Assembly (NCBI GenBank): GCA_021324115.1
Contig: JAJPJS010000004.1
Span: 1 to 44,772 of the forward strand
Origin: Nitrososphaerota archaeon
GTDB lineage: Archaea > Thermoproteota > Nitrososphaeria > Conexivisphaerales > DTJL01
Reading direction: 5' to 3'
DNA length: 44,772 nucleotides
The position numbers were made by a program, and so were the translations under genes. This document shows, in pieces, positions 33,198 to 42,917 of the stretch. The stretch's first letter is position 1; every line of letters starts with the position of its first letter. The notes beneath the pieces were generated by a model, which had not been told where the DNA came from, did not search any database, and saw nothing but the letters and a program-made list of their open reading frames with translations.

Positions 33198-34208
33198 TTA
33201 CCACCTCGTCTTCCAAGGAGTCGGGTGAAGAATCTTTTCATCAGCAAGAGGTTTCCACCATCTTTCATTATTTACATACCAGTTCACAGTCTTAGATAAT
33301 GCCTTATGGAACGTATGCTTTGGCCTCCATCCTAGCTGATTCCTTATCTTCGAACTATCGAGGCTGTACCTGAGGTCGTGCCCGGGTCTGTCTTCGACAT
33401 ATTCGATAAGCGTAGTTGGCTTATTCATAAGTTTCAAGATTGTAGAAACTACCTCTATGTTTTCAAGTTCATTGCCGGAGCTGATGTTATATATTTCTCC
33501 AGCCTTGCCTTTATTTAGCACGGTTTCTATGGCCTCGCAATGGTCCTCTACATATATCCAATCTCTGACATTCTTACCTTTACCATAAAGAGGGATCTTT
33601 AACCCTAGCTTTGCTCTGATTATCGTTTTTGGTATCAGTTTTTCAGGAAACTGATAAGGTCCAAAGTTATTTGTGCATCTTGTGATTATTGTATCAAGGC
33701 CATAAGTTCTATGATAAGCATGTATAAGCATGCTCGCGGCAGCCTTTGATGCTGCATAGGGAGATGATGGGTTGAGTTCATCATCTTCCGTGAAAGAGCC
33801 TGATGAGATGTCGCCATACTCTTCATCCGTGCCAACATGAACCAGTCTTACATTATTTCTAGCTTTCCTCATAGCTTCGAGAATAGAATAAACGCCCAAA
33901 ATGTTTGCTTTGATGAACTTTTTAGGGCTTGATATACTTCTATCGACGTGAGTTTCGGCAGCGAAGTTTACTATTGCATCTACCTGACCTACGATTCTCC
34001 CGATGGTTTTTTCATTCGAGACATCAGCTTTGATAAATGTGTAGTCAGAAGCTTCTGCTAGATCTCTAAGATTTTCCTGATTAGAACCATAGGATAAACT
34101 GTCCAAATTAATGATTTTGGAATCTTTGTTTTTAACGAAGCGTCTGATAAAGTTGCTACCTATGAAGCCTATGCCTCCCGTTACCAGAATGTTCACTTTG
34201 GGTATCAC
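33198..34208 (-). CDS. rfbB: dTDP-glucose 4,6-dehydratase
   Basis: The 336-residue enzyme makes dTDP-4-keto-6-deoxyglucose. NILVTGGIGFIGSNFIRRF binds NAD, VNFAAETHVDRSI is the RfbB signature, VHVGTDEEYGDI contains the T-D-E triad residues and YAASKAAASMLI supplies the catalytic Tyr and Lys. EDRPGHDLRYSLD near the end is also typical. GTG 34208 or the GTG four codons later starts the gene. It is first in the B-D-C-A operon, downstream of the epimerase pseudogene. Confidence 0.96.
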   Translation of the reverse strand: MIPKVNILVTGGIGFIGSNFIRRFVKNKDSKIINLDSLSYGSNQENLRDLAEASDYTFIKADVSNEKTIGRIVGQVDAIVNFAAETHVDRSISSPKKFIKANILGVYSILEAMRKARNNVRLVHVGTDEEYGDISSGSFTEDDELNPSSPYAASKAAASMLIHAYHRTYGLDTIITRCTNNFGPYQFPEKLIPKTIIRAKLGLKIPLYGKGKNVRDWIYVEDHCEAIETVLNKGKAGEIYNISSGNELENIEVVSTILKLMNKPTTLIEYVEDRPGHDLRYSLDSSKIRNQLGWRPKHTFHKALSKTVNWYVNNERWWKPLADEKILHPTPWKTRW

Positions 34209-34248
34209 ATAATACCCATTATCTTCTGCCTTTAAATTTATGGCATGG

Positions 34249-34599
34249 TTATCCTATTGATCGCACCAATATAGCTTTCCACACGAATTTTTTGATGACC
34301 TTGCAATCTTTAATCTACCCTTTATAGTTCATCTCTAGCGTCTTGTTGAGATCAAGTTCACCTGATGGGTCATTGGAAAATGATACAAGGTCAAGGACTT
34401 CGTCGGTACCATAAATGATAGAGCGATCAAAGGTCCTTATGTCATCCTTTATCGATTTCGCTCTGTCAGCAACGGTAGAAAGAATATCTTTGCCGAAAAA
34501 GAACCTGTCCAGGCATATAAGATTATAACCTGCTGATACGAGCTTCTCTGCCAGAACAGAGCCGATATATCCTCCTGCACCGGTCAGTAAAACCTTCAT
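34249..34599 (-). pseudogene. Truncated NAD-dependent sugar epimerase/dehydratase
   Basis: The first 94 codons encode the start of an extended SDR enzyme: MKVLLTGAGGYIGSVLAEKL with the G-x-x-G-x-x-G loop, then LVSFSNDPSGELD and TLEMNYKG, at which a TAG stops the frame (34315). In the same frame after the stop, KVIKKFVWKAILVRSIG still resembles the next family segment (K-x-x-V-x-R-x-I-x-x-S-S), with an end at 34249. The other 200 or so residues, including the catalytic Tyr-Lys motif, are missing. It is therefore a dead gene between the broken methyltransferase and rfbB. Confidence 0.8.
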
Positions 34600-34744
34600 T
34601 TTTTCAGACTAAAGGTTATGATTATGCTGTATTTAACCTAGCAGCGAGGAACAAGGAAAAAGTAAGTTGATGGTGAAAAATGGAAACTTTCTTTTGTAAC
34701 GTGCTTGGGAAGAAGTATAATGCACGTTTCTCCATATGGTGAGG

Positions 34745-35417
34745 TTATGCCAAAATTCTGAAAATTCGATCAATAAGAAAGTGGTAAATTTTGGATAATA
34801 ATCCAAATACCAAGAGTCTAGTCCTACGATGAAGTGGCATGTCTTCTGGGTTCGGTGCGGTAAGGGTTCTCCTCCCCAGAATGATTGAGTACAATGCAAT
34901 ATCGCGAAAATTAACCCTTTTCTGATTCAAAATCTTCTTTGCTATTAGAAACACCTCGGGTCCGGGGACCTTCTTCAGACTGATTATTTCAAAGTCAGCA
35001 AAAATATGCTTCATATCCTCTGGCTCGTACCTCCAGTAGTCATAAGGGTATGCGTGAAAAGGAAATCCCTTTGAGCATGTTGTGATATATATATCCACCG
35101 GGCTTTAAAACATCTTTCATATTGCTGATTACTTTTCTCCAGTCCCTTACATGCTCCAGCATCTCTGTAGAAATGACGACATCAAATGAATCTGGACCAA
35201 AGTGATCTACAAGTCTTTCTGCTGGTAATACCACATCAACCCCTTTGCCTGGCTGAATGTCTACGCCAATATATTCAGCAGGGTAGCAGAATCTTTCGAT
35301 TATAGGTCTTACGCTACCGTTGACATAGGCTGAGCCTATTTCCAGCACTTTTTTGCCTCTGAAGTGCTCTACTTTGGCCTCATTCAGAAAGAATTCGATT
35401 ACGGTCACATGACACAT
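34745..35417 (-). pseudogene. SAM-dependent methyltransferase split by a frameshift in an AT repeat
   Basis: The first frame (35417 down to 35040) has VLEIGSAYVNGSVRPIIERF, IGVDIQPGKGVDVV, FDVVISTEMLEHVRDW and VLKPGGYIY, a class I methyltransferase. The second frame (from about 35098 down to 34745) carries on exactly where the first breaks: ITTCSKGFPFHAYPYDYWRY and PEDMKHIFADFEI. The switch lies in a run of five AT units at 35085-35094; one more AT unit would restore a single protein of about 225 residues. Either the gene is dead, or the tract varies in length and switches the gene, or the base call is wrong. It probably methylates a sugar. Confidence 0.85.
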
Positions 35418-35531
35418 ATCAAGAACCTGCTAAGGCAACGCTAAAAGACTATACGGAATTATCAACTGGCCTGCATATAGCTATTTGGGGAAGTACGCTA
35501 CCGCGTGATAGGGATGTGATGCAGTGAACTT

Positions 35532-36527
35532 CTACCCAAATTGGCGGAATGGTGCCCCGAGCTTGGAACCCAGAATCCAGATCAGTTTTCTTTGGTAGTA
35601 CTTCTTCAATTCGGGGTCTCTCGTCATGAGCAAGTAACCAAGCATCTCAATCTGACGGAAAATTACTTCGTATAACAGCAGAGAGACAACAAGACGAAGC
35701 TTACTCTTTCCATATTTAAAAAAGAGTGCAAATTTCGGGTCAGTTCCCGAAATTCCTGTATTTATTTTACTGTAGTCTCTACGTCTCGTCTTTGAAACTT
35801 TATGATACACGCGGGCTGCTGAAGAATAAACTATTCGGAAGCCTGCGCTCTTCGCTCGAACACAAATATCATAGTCTTCCCCGCCCTGCGGGAAGTTTGT
35901 CTCGTCCAATAGGCCGACTTTTGTGAGAACTTCAGAACTAATCAGCATAGCACAACCCGAGACCCAATCCCGATCAGAAATGTTGTCATATATCGGTGAG
36001 TCTCTACGATTTAATCCCTCGTCGCGTATATAACCTATGGGCCAATATATCCTGCCGCCCACCGAGTTGAGGAGACTTTTGCTGTAATAGTAGTAAATTT
36101 TTGCACCAACGATTCCAACCCCACGCACTCTGGCAGCAGAGACCATCTTGTCAATGATATCTGGCTCTACAATAGTGTCATTATTTAATAATAATACATA
36201 CTTTGCCCCAAGTTTCAAGGCCGTCCTGATCTGTATGTTCGATGCCTTCGCGAATCCGAGGTTTGATTTACTTTGGATGCAAAGTGGTCTGCATTGATGA
36301 GTTCGTATTGTCTCAAGCTCGTCCCGCTCGGAGCCGTTGTCCAAAACAATGACTTCGGTGTTGGGGTAGATTTGGTCTTTGAGCGAGTCCAAGCATTCTA
36401 AGGTGTCTGCTAGCCCATTGTAATTGATTATGAGCACTGCTACTAGCGGATATACCTGGTCATTTCCCACAATTGAACCTGCCAGTTGAAGAGAGGGATT
36501 CTTCCTCACGTCTACTGATACAATCAC
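35532..36527 (-). CDS. GT2-family glycosyltransferase
   Basis: A GT-A-fold family 2 transferase: VAVLIINYNGLADTLECLDSL at the start, VIVLDNGSERDELE, the D-x-D-type motif LLLNNDTIVEPD, and GEDYDICVRAKSAGF with the E-D catalytic pair. GTG 36527, 5 bases after the preceding gene, was preferred to a start at 36620 that overlaps that gene by 89 bases with no family sequence. The predicted length is 331 residues. The C-terminal 60 residues include a hydrophobic LRLVVSLLLYEVIFRQI that may rest on the membrane. NNDT-type GT2 proteins often transfer rhamnose, in agreement with the rfb genes. Confidence 0.9.
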   Translation of the reverse strand: MIVSVDVRKNPSLQLAGSIVGNDQVYPLVAVLIINYNGLADTLECLDSLKDQIYPNTEVIVLDNGSERDELETIRTHQCRPLCIQSKSNLGFAKASNIQIRTALKLGAKYVLLLNNDTIVEPDIIDKMVSAARVRGVGIVGAKIYYYYSKSLLNSVGGRIYWPIGYIRDEGLNRRDSPIYDNISDRDWVSGCAMLISSEVLTKVGLLDETNFPQGGEDYDICVRAKSAGFRIVYSSAARVYHKVSKTRRRDYSKINTGISGTDPKFALFFKYGKSKLRLVVSLLLYEVIFRQIEMLGYLLMTRDPELKKYYQRKLIWILGSKLGAPFRQFG

Positions 36528-36531
36528 AGCG

Positions 36532-37380
36532 TTATCTGTCCGAGTCAAGTGGATCTGTGTGGTGTCTTGACTTCGAGGCAATAGTCCACAGGTGGAACGG
36601 GGGGCAAGAGCCTCTGGCAAGCACTTCGTAGCCAGTGTATCCTAGGGCACGTTCGAGCAGAGTGTGATTGAACACATGATGATGCATAGCCCTATACACG
36701 TAATTATTTTTACACCGTAGTTCAAACTGTACACGGTTTCCAGCGTCAGGGTCTAGGGTCAGGTCATGTAAAGCCAATACTTCCTGAAGATGCGTTATGT
36801 CATCCTCTAGCGTATTGTTGGAGTAATCATCGACCAGATGTCGAAAACTGGTTACTGATCTTCGATGGTCGAATGTAAATTTTTTGTCTGGAACAACCAA
36901 TATCAGCGAACCCCTTTCCTTTAAAACCCGATTCCACGCGAAGAGCGCTTTCAGAGGATTCGCTATGTGTTCTAACACGTGTGAAGACGCAACGAAGTCA
37001 TATTTCCTGTCTGGGATACGATGGAGGGTGGTCGCATCAGAAACGATGTGACTGGAGTATAAGCCTTGAAGCTCATTAGGTGTGAAACTTCTGTTCCAGA
37101 TCGTTTTGCTTGCGTAGTCAACATTATCGATTCTCCCTGCGAGCGCGTATATCGGAAGTGGTGCGTTAATGCGAAAGATGCCACTGGGTCCACCAATCTC
37201 TAGCCCGTATTTCCCACGGATATGTGGGATGATACTCCGAAAAGACTCCAGGGGCTTTCCTGCCAACCTGTTTTCAACTACAAATTTCAAGAATTGCGTA
37301 AAACCATATTCCCTAGTCCAATACAGTGTTCTCTTAAGAGGTATTATTCTTGTGAATTTTGTCACGAAATTATTTCCCAA
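36532..37380 (-). CDS. SAM-dependent methyltransferase of the glycan cluster
   Basis: The 282-residue protein has a class I methyltransferase core: YGLEIGGPSGIFRI near residue 58, VSDATTLHRIPDRKYDFVASSHVLEH near 112-138, NRVLKERGSLILVVPDK. The C-terminal part contains HHHVFNHTLLERALGYTGY. A variant first motif (E-I-G-G-P-S-G) is typical of the group found beside glycosyltransferases. The TTG start at 37380 is 22 bases after the GT2 gene; a later in-frame GTG is an alternative. It stays intact while three others in the cluster are broken. Confidence 0.85.
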   Translation of the reverse strand: MGNNFVTKFTRIIPLKRTLYWTREYGFTQFLKFVVENRLAGKPLESFRSIIPHIRGKYGLEIGGPSGIFRINAPLPIYALAGRIDNVDYASKTIWNRSFTPNELQGLYSSHIVSDATTLHRIPDRKYDFVASSHVLEHIANPLKALFAWNRVLKERGSLILVVPDKKFTFDHRRSVTSFRHLVDDYSNNTLEDDITHLQEVLALHDLTLDPDAGNRVQFELRCKNNYVYRAMHHHVFNHTLLERALGYTGYEVLARGSCPPFHLWTIASKSRHHTDPLDSDR

Positions 37381-37402
37381 CTACTCAGCGACAACACGCT
37401 TA

Positions 37403-38353
37403 TCAGGTTGTATCTTCGGCAATGTGATAGCCGGCGGGAAACTGTTCCAGCTTAAAACCAAGTCGAAGAGCCTTTACAGCCGCAGTCAACCCTTCAGCTA
37501 AGACTAGGGGCATGAACCAACGTACAGTTGCATACAGGAGTCTAACAAGGGAGATTTTCCCTTCGCGAAACAATATCCTGGCATTTCTTACAATAAGGTA
37601 GTACCTGAAACTGGGCTCGTATAGTACTTCCAGTTTGCCGAGATGCTTAATCATTCCAAGTGAATGGCTTGCAAGAACTGCATTTAGCTGCAACACCCTG
37701 AATCCCGCTTCTTTGACCTTGGTGCAAAAATCATAATCTACCCAATCTAGGAAAAATTCTTCTCTGAAACTGATTGTCATCGCCACTATTGACTTGATCA
37801 TGCTCCCGCTTATGATTATGAATGTGGGTTCCATCAGACGAAGTGTACCCTTTTTTCGAATCGTCAAACTATCAAGAAATAGCAGAGATATCAGTTTCGA
37901 AAAAGTACCATTCAACTTGGTTTCGCGGTTTAAAGCACCCATGACACCCACATTGCTAGGATTCCCTGCAAACCTCAACTTGCTGAGTAATGTAAATGCA
38001 TAGTGGGGCGACAGGACTGTGTCTTGGTCTAGCAGAAGGATCCAATCAGGTGAGAATCTCTGCATCGCTAAGGCTTTGCCAAGGTTCAAAGCAGCCGCCA
38101 AACCCAAGTTCATTGTGTTCCGAACAACAACTACCTTTCCGCGTTCATCGATTAGGCGAACGGATTTTAGGATATCCAAGTAATTGGAAGAATTGTTATC
38201 TATGATTATGACCCGATGACATTGAGCTAGTGCACTGCGGAGCGCTTGGTTAAATCGTTTTGGATCGGGATTGTAGGTGACCAATAGGCATACAACCACT
38301 TCCTTGTCCTTGTACTTAATCAGTTGGTCCGTGTCTATCATCCCAAGGCTCAT
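37403..38353 (-). CDS. GT2-family glycosyltransferase, rhamnosyltransferase-like
   Basis: The 316-residue protein has VVVCLLVTYNPDPKRFNQAL, VIIIDNNSSN, NLGLAAALNLG and the LLLDQDTVLSPHYA motif, which is typical of rhamnosyltransferases of the RfbF/WbbL type; DWVDYDFCTKVKEAGFRV holds the catalytic acidic pair. The C-terminal portion has two hydrophobic stretches. The presence of a complete dTDP-rhamnose operon 3 kb away supports dTDP-L-rhamnose as donor. It begins the run of glycan genes from ATG 38353. Confidence 0.9.
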   Translation of the reverse strand: MSLGMIDTDQLIKYKDKEVVVCLLVTYNPDPKRFNQALRSALAQCHRVIIIDNNSSNYLDILKSVRLIDERGKVVVVRNTMNLGLAAALNLGKALAMQRFSPDWILLLDQDTVLSPHYAFTLLSKLRFAGNPSNVGVMGALNRETKLNGTFSKLISLLFLDSLTIRKKGTLRLMEPTFIIISGSMIKSIVAMTISFREEFFLDWVDYDFCTKVKEAGFRVLQLNAVLASHSLGMIKHLGKLEVLYEPSFRYYLIVRNARILFREGKISLVRLLYATVRWFMPLVLAEGLTAAVKALRLGFKLEQFPAGYHIAEDTT

Positions 38354-38806
38354 GGATGCACATCATCCCCCCAAAGCAGCGATGGCATAATCTCAAATGC
38401 ATGCAGTTTCCTCAATCATGGTGTCAAAAAAACTCCGGAGGTATAGTCTCGCCGAAAAAGAACCGCAAGACCCTTTTACGAGGTCTTGGCTCCATCTCAT
38501 ATTTTTAGTAGTGACTTGCCAAACATTCAGGTTTTTCTTGAAGAAGAGTGGGGATAGTTTGCCTTAATGACGATGCAGTCACAGCGTTTTCTATCATTTC
38601 TACCATTCCTCCACTGTAGTTCTCAGTTGCTTCGAGATGTTCGAGACCCGGACTTTGTCTGGCGCGGGGGGTAGCAATTCAGCACAAAAAAATTCGTATA
38701 GCAGAGAAATATAGAAAATGTTCGTGTGCACTAGTCTAAATTGTTTTTGAGACAGCTGCCTTAAGAATATCCGTACTCGACAACCCGAAATCAACTTTGA
38801 TGGTAT
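38354..38806. other. Intergenic stretch, no gene
   Basis: About 450 bases between the GT2 gene and the broken methyltransferase. The longest frame (38600-38794, minus, 64 codons) shows no motif. It may contain the promoter of the GT2 gene. Confidence 0.45.
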
Positions 38807-39530
38807 TTATGCCTTCAGAAGCCGTTTTAGAATCGGTTTCAACGTCCTTCTAGCTTGAGGCAGAACTATCTTCATTATCAAATCTGCCACCATGGCATAG
38901 TCAACATAAACATCCTGGGTGCACCACCTTTAGAACATGGTTCAGTCGAGGACTCGGTAACGTCGATAGATGCTTTTCGTCAACGTATCAAACGGGATTT
39001 TGTCTGTATCTAGGCTCTATCCTCTGGTTGTCCCAGATCTCCCAACGGATATAATCCCACTGATACAAGCCGTGATCCCTAAACAACTCTTCGCAGTATG
39101 TTGGCCATCTTTCATTCACATGTTGCGTACCTCCTTGGAATGGGATGGCCACGGAAAACACTTTACAAGGCTCCAAATTTGGTAGCGACCTAACAAAAAC
39201 TTGAGGGTACTTGTAAGGTATGTGCTCGATAACTTCTAAACAAATAGCAACGTCAAATTTTCTTCCGACGCAAAGAGGTGCAGTAAGGTCATGAGGAAGA
39301 AAGGGCAACCCTTTGATGTATTCAGTTACCCAAGGTCCATCTATTCCTAATACATCCTGCACGCCCATTTTCATGGCTACTTTCAGAAAGCTACCTATAC
39401 CGCAACCCACATCCACAACGCTCTTTGGCGCAAAGTATTTGATGATAAGTGGCATTATCTCTTCTGCTGAAGCCATCGTAACTGAAACAGAGTTTTCGTA
39501 GAATCTTTTGCTATAACTCATCCTCCTCAT
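38807..39530 (-). pseudogene. SAM-dependent methyltransferase with a stop and a frameshift
   Basis: The first 180 codons have VVDVGCGIGSFLKVAMKMG, VLGIDGPWV, FDVAICLEVIEH and the tail WDNQRIEPRYRQNPV, at which a TGA (38988-38990) stops the frame. The family continues with Y-V or Y-I and here the same frame goes on as YVDEKHLSTL and LKVVHP after the stop. Near 38914-38918 an extra base puts the rest in another frame: DVYVDYAMVADLIMKIVLPQ and KRLLKA, ending at 38807. With those two repairs the protein would be about 240 residues. The presence of two lesions favours real decay over a single read error. Confidence 0.8.
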
Positions 39531-39578
39531 CGCCTAACACCAACTGGGACATGCACTTATATCACACAGAACAGTAAA

Positions 39579-40820
39579 TTAAAGCGCATCCAACCCACCC
39601 TGATTATCGAACAATGCCTTCATTAGCTCGTCAGCAAAAGTTCTTGTCGAAAACCGAGAGACAGCCCATTCTCTCGCGTTGGCCCCCATCTTGTCGCATT
39701 CCTCAGGGTGACTATAGAGAAACTCAAGCTTTTCGGCCAAAGTTACTGGATCTTCAACTGGAATCAGGAAACCGGTTACACCGTCTTTTATCATTTCGAC
39801 CATGCCTCCGCTACGGGTGCCGATTACCGGCGTGCCGCACATCTGTGCCTCTATGACTGAAAAGGGAAATGCGTCCTGGGTGGAGGGAAGCACGTATACG
39901 TTTGCTCGAGAATACGCGTCGATCAGCTCATTGATAGGTATATGCCCCATGAACTTATAATGTGCGGTAAGGCTGTGTTCGTATATATAATGCAAAACGC
40001 GCTTGTAATAGCCGGTCGTTCCATTGATTCCGAATCCACCAACAGGGCCGATTACCGTGAAAATTACGTTGCACACCCCTAGTCGGTTCACAAGAATATT
40101 CGAAGCCTCAGCTAGGATATGCAGACCCTTTTGTGGTACAATGCGTCCCACATAAAGCACATTGAATACGGCAGTAGACTTTGGGACCGTAGGGCGGAAA
40201 AGGTTAGGGTCAACTCTAGCATGCTGCACCACCACTAAGTTTGAGCTCGGAATCCCACAGCGGACCATGTCTCTTTTGTTGGTTTCACTTTGGGCAATCA
40301 CCTTGACGCGACCTAGAACCCACCTTCCTAGGTATGCGTATCTTAATTTAATGACTTTGGATGCTCTGCTTTTGGCGACCAGTATCCACTCTCCTCCAAG
40401 CTCGGTATAGATCATCTTCTTCCTAAGGCTGGGGAAGAAGATGGAAAGAAACACAAACCAGAAATGATACGTGTGAATTCGGTTTGCGCGTGCGAATGCA
40501 CCTCTGAACCTGATCAGGCTAATGAGTGAAAAAAATAAGGAATCAACATTCAGCAAAACAGAAGGTGCCAAGTCGCCGAACAGCCTGTATGACAATGCTC
40601 TTGCAAATTTGCTATTTGAAATCCTTGGTATCGCAACCCGCATTTCGAGGCAGCCGTTCTTACCATGACTTACTGTGATCTCATTCTTTCCGGTGTTGAT
40701 GATTAAAACATTGACACTCTGACACATGCTGAGCCAAGCATTCATAAAGACTCGAGCAGACCCCTCATTAACTGTATCTCCATCGAGTCCCCATACGCTA
40801 ACAATAAATTTTCTGCTCAT
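39579..40820 (-). CDS. GT4-family glycosyltransferase
   Basis: The protein has two Rossmann-like halves. The N-terminal half includes FIVSVWGLDG and EGSARVFMNAW; the C-terminal half has NVLYVGRIVPQKGLHILAEA, VYVLPSTQDAFPFSVIEAQM (the E-x7-E region) and CGTPVIGTRSGGMVEMI with GVTGFLIPVEDP. It would add a sugar from a nucleotide donor, retaining configuration, on the cytoplasmic face. ATG 40820 is chosen over a TTG five codons upstream. The product is about 413 residues. Confidence 0.92.
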   Translation of the reverse strand: MSRKFIVSVWGLDGDTVNEGSARVFMNAWLSMCQSVNVLIINTGKNEITVSHGKNGCLEMRVAIPRISNSKFARALSYRLFGDLAPSVLLNVDSLFFSLISLIRFRGAFARANRIHTYHFWFVFLSIFFPSLRKKMIYTELGGEWILVAKSRASKVIKLRYAYLGRWVLGRVKVIAQSETNKRDMVRCGIPSSNLVVVQHARVDPNLFRPTVPKSTAVFNVLYVGRIVPQKGLHILAEASNILVNRLGVCNVIFTVIGPVGGFGINGTTGYYKRVLHYIYEHSLTAHYKFMGHIPINELIDAYSRANVYVLPSTQDAFPFSVIEAQMCGTPVIGTRSGGMVEMIKDGVTGFLIPVEDPVTLAEKLEFLYSHPEECDKMGANAREWAVSRFSTRTFADELMKALFDNQGGLDAL

Positions 40821-40855
40821 GGGCACAACTTGCAAATATCATCTTAGTGCTACTG

Positions 40856-42511
40856 TCAAAATGCCGGAGGTAGAAGATAGCTCTTTCCGTCATCAAACAC
40901 CAAGTCATGCTGATATATTACTGATATCTGAATCGGATATCCATATAGGTGCTGCTGATAATAGGAATACTCTGGATAAATTATATTATATGAAGAATCT
41001 GAATAGGGAAAGCTCAACATGGGTTCTTGGTAATAATTGAAGTTTGTTTCCGGATGCATGCTTCCAATTATTCCGGCGGTTTTGGGGTCGGTCGACAATA
41101 CCAAGTTACCTAATTGGTACTTCAAAAAATAACTGGCTGAGGCGATCTCTTCAGGATACACAGCAATCGTTGAAATCTGATGGTAGGTGAGTGCGAACAT
41201 CGAGGGAGCACACAAGGTTATGGCGATTACCGTTATCGAGGCAACTAGTACTTTATTCTTGGAGAAAGCGTAGAGTAAGAACGGAATGCTGAAGAACACG
41301 ACGAACTGCGGAGCAATCAAGAGGTCAAACCCCCCACCCGAGCCCAGGCTAGCCAGTAGCGCCGTGAGTCCAAACGCCACGACGCCGATAGAACCAACTG
41401 ATAAGATGGCAGCCGCTGTGTGCTGCCGTATCCACTTCCTACGCTTTAGGACTATGAATCCCAATGCCAGCAAAGATCCCATGATGGAGGTCAGCACTAT
41501 GTCGAAATAGTCCATGGTTGCGACCCATGCAGGGACGCCCAGCGTGTTCGCAGAAGCCACTTTGAAAGCGTATCCGAATGCGTTCCCGGAGAGGATACTT
41601 AGAAACGCATTATAAACTCCCGGGACTAGGCTGCCAAAGTAGTTCATGGCGAAATATGTGAAATACGCCACGTATATAGTGAAAAAAACTAGCAGATAAT
41701 AACTGAGATTAGTGTAAACACGCCCGAAGAACATTGGCAGTGTCATGGCAGCTATTATAAAAACGGCGTCGAGTGGATCGTAGAAATGACTTATCGTCAT
41801 CCCGGCAAAAAGCACTGCCGCGGGAACAAGGCTTCTTCGTCCAAAGGGTGGCTTGACTAAGAGAAGGAAAGACGAAAAAAGAGTTACTCCCAGTGCAGCA
41901 GGAAAGAAGAGTGTGAGGTTCCCAGCCTCTAGAGAGAATGCGAAAAAGAGTGGAATAGACAGCGCGGTTACTGTGTTCTGCTTTACCACCCTGCTTGTGA
42001 TTTCATAAACAACTGAACCGGTGACAAGATAAAAAGAGGTTTGCAAAAAAGATGCCGAAAGCTGGTAACTTACGCCCAATATTTTCGCAAATGGATAGGT
42101 CAGCAACGATATCCCGGGGTACTCTAGGTAGCCAACGTTCGCTGGCAGAGGTTGCGAGAAGTGATGGAAGATGGCCAAGTAAGCTGTATCGGTTAAGGTA
42201 ATACCATATTCATGATCAACACCAAAGGGTTCCATCTTATATGTAAGTAAACCAAAGAGGAGAGATGTGGTCAGTACGTAGAAGGCAATTACTCCCCTTT
42301 TTTCCCTGTTCAAATGGGCCAAAAGAACAAAGGATGCGACAAATACAGAAAACAGTATCGAGAAAGCGACAGGCTGTTGGATTATTTCCAGCGGATCGAC
42401 TTGTGAGAACCCTTGGAAGAATTTGAAAGGATACATCAAGATCATTAGAAGACATGCCCAATAGACACCTGCAGGAATGGTACCTGCAAATTTATTCAGA
42501 ATCCAAGTCAC
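40856..42511 (-). CDS. Large polytopic membrane protein, perhaps GT-C-type or glycan-handling
   Basis: The 551-residue product has about 11-13 hydrophobic segments spread over residues 10-440 and a hydrophilic C-terminal 110 residues (NLVLSTDPKTAGIIGSMHPE...). The acidic loop after the third segment, EPFGVDHEYGITLTDTAYL, resembles the first extracytoplasmic loop of GT-C glycosyltransferases that use lipid-linked sugars. PANVGYLEYPGISLLTYPFAKILG follows. No other family feature can be named. The position between glycosyltransferase genes suggests a role in lipid-linked glycan assembly or transfer. GTG 42511 is the start, 35 bases before the next gene. Confidence 0.65.
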   Translation of the reverse strand: MTWILNKFAGTIPAGVYWACLLMILMYPFKFFQGFSQVDPLEIIQQPVAFSILFSVFVASFVLLAHLNREKRGVIAFYVLTTSLLFGLLTYKMEPFGVDHEYGITLTDTAYLAIFHHFSQPLPANVGYLEYPGISLLTYPFAKILGVSYQLSASFLQTSFYLVTGSVVYEITSRVVKQNTVTALSIPLFFAFSLEAGNLTLFFPAALGVTLFSSFLLLVKPPFGRRSLVPAAVLFAGMTISHFYDPLDAVFIIAAMTLPMFFGRVYTNLSYYLLVFFTIYVAYFTYFAMNYFGSLVPGVYNAFLSILSGNAFGYAFKVASANTLGVPAWVATMDYFDIVLTSIMGSLLALGFIVLKRRKWIRQHTAAAILSVGSIGVVAFGLTALLASLGSGGGFDLLIAPQFVVFFSIPFLLYAFSKNKVLVASITVIAITLCAPSMFALTYHQISTIAVYPEEIASASYFLKYQLGNLVLSTDPKTAGIIGSMHPETNFNYYQEPMLSFPYSDSSYNIIYPEYSYYQQHLYGYPIQISVIYQHDLVFDDGKSYLLPPAF

Positions 42512-42917
42512 CCATCTATAATACTAGGCTTAGACATAAGCATAGACCCTTCTAAACATCGCTGTTAAATTTCGAATGGAAGGAGGCATCTGAGACGAAC
42601 CTTTTACTCATATACTTTTACTTTCTTTTCACTGTTGGGCATTGTCCTGAGAGTCCTTATTAGCTTAGATGGGAATCTTCGCGCTCGGACCAAACTTGTT
42701 GCGAACTTGCTTATAGATTAAAAACGCTTTTTCCCTCGGCTCTCTTGGCATGCCTCCAAAGGTCTAAGAACAGAGTGGGGCTGCGCAGTGCTCTGATTGA
42801 TAGCTTGCATGTTCGGATAACAAAAATTGCTAAACGGTTTGCTCTCATTGCTTAAGATTTGTGACCGGAAGAGGGTCTTGACCACTTGCGTGAACCTCAG
42901 AAGCCCCAGAACGATGC
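42512..42917. other. Intergenic stretch, no gene
   Basis: About 400 bases between the large membrane protein and the broken methyltransferase. Stops are frequent and no motif is seen. It may hold the promoter of the downstream (minus strand) genes, since TAGTATTATAGAT lies just before GTG 42511. Confidence 0.45.
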
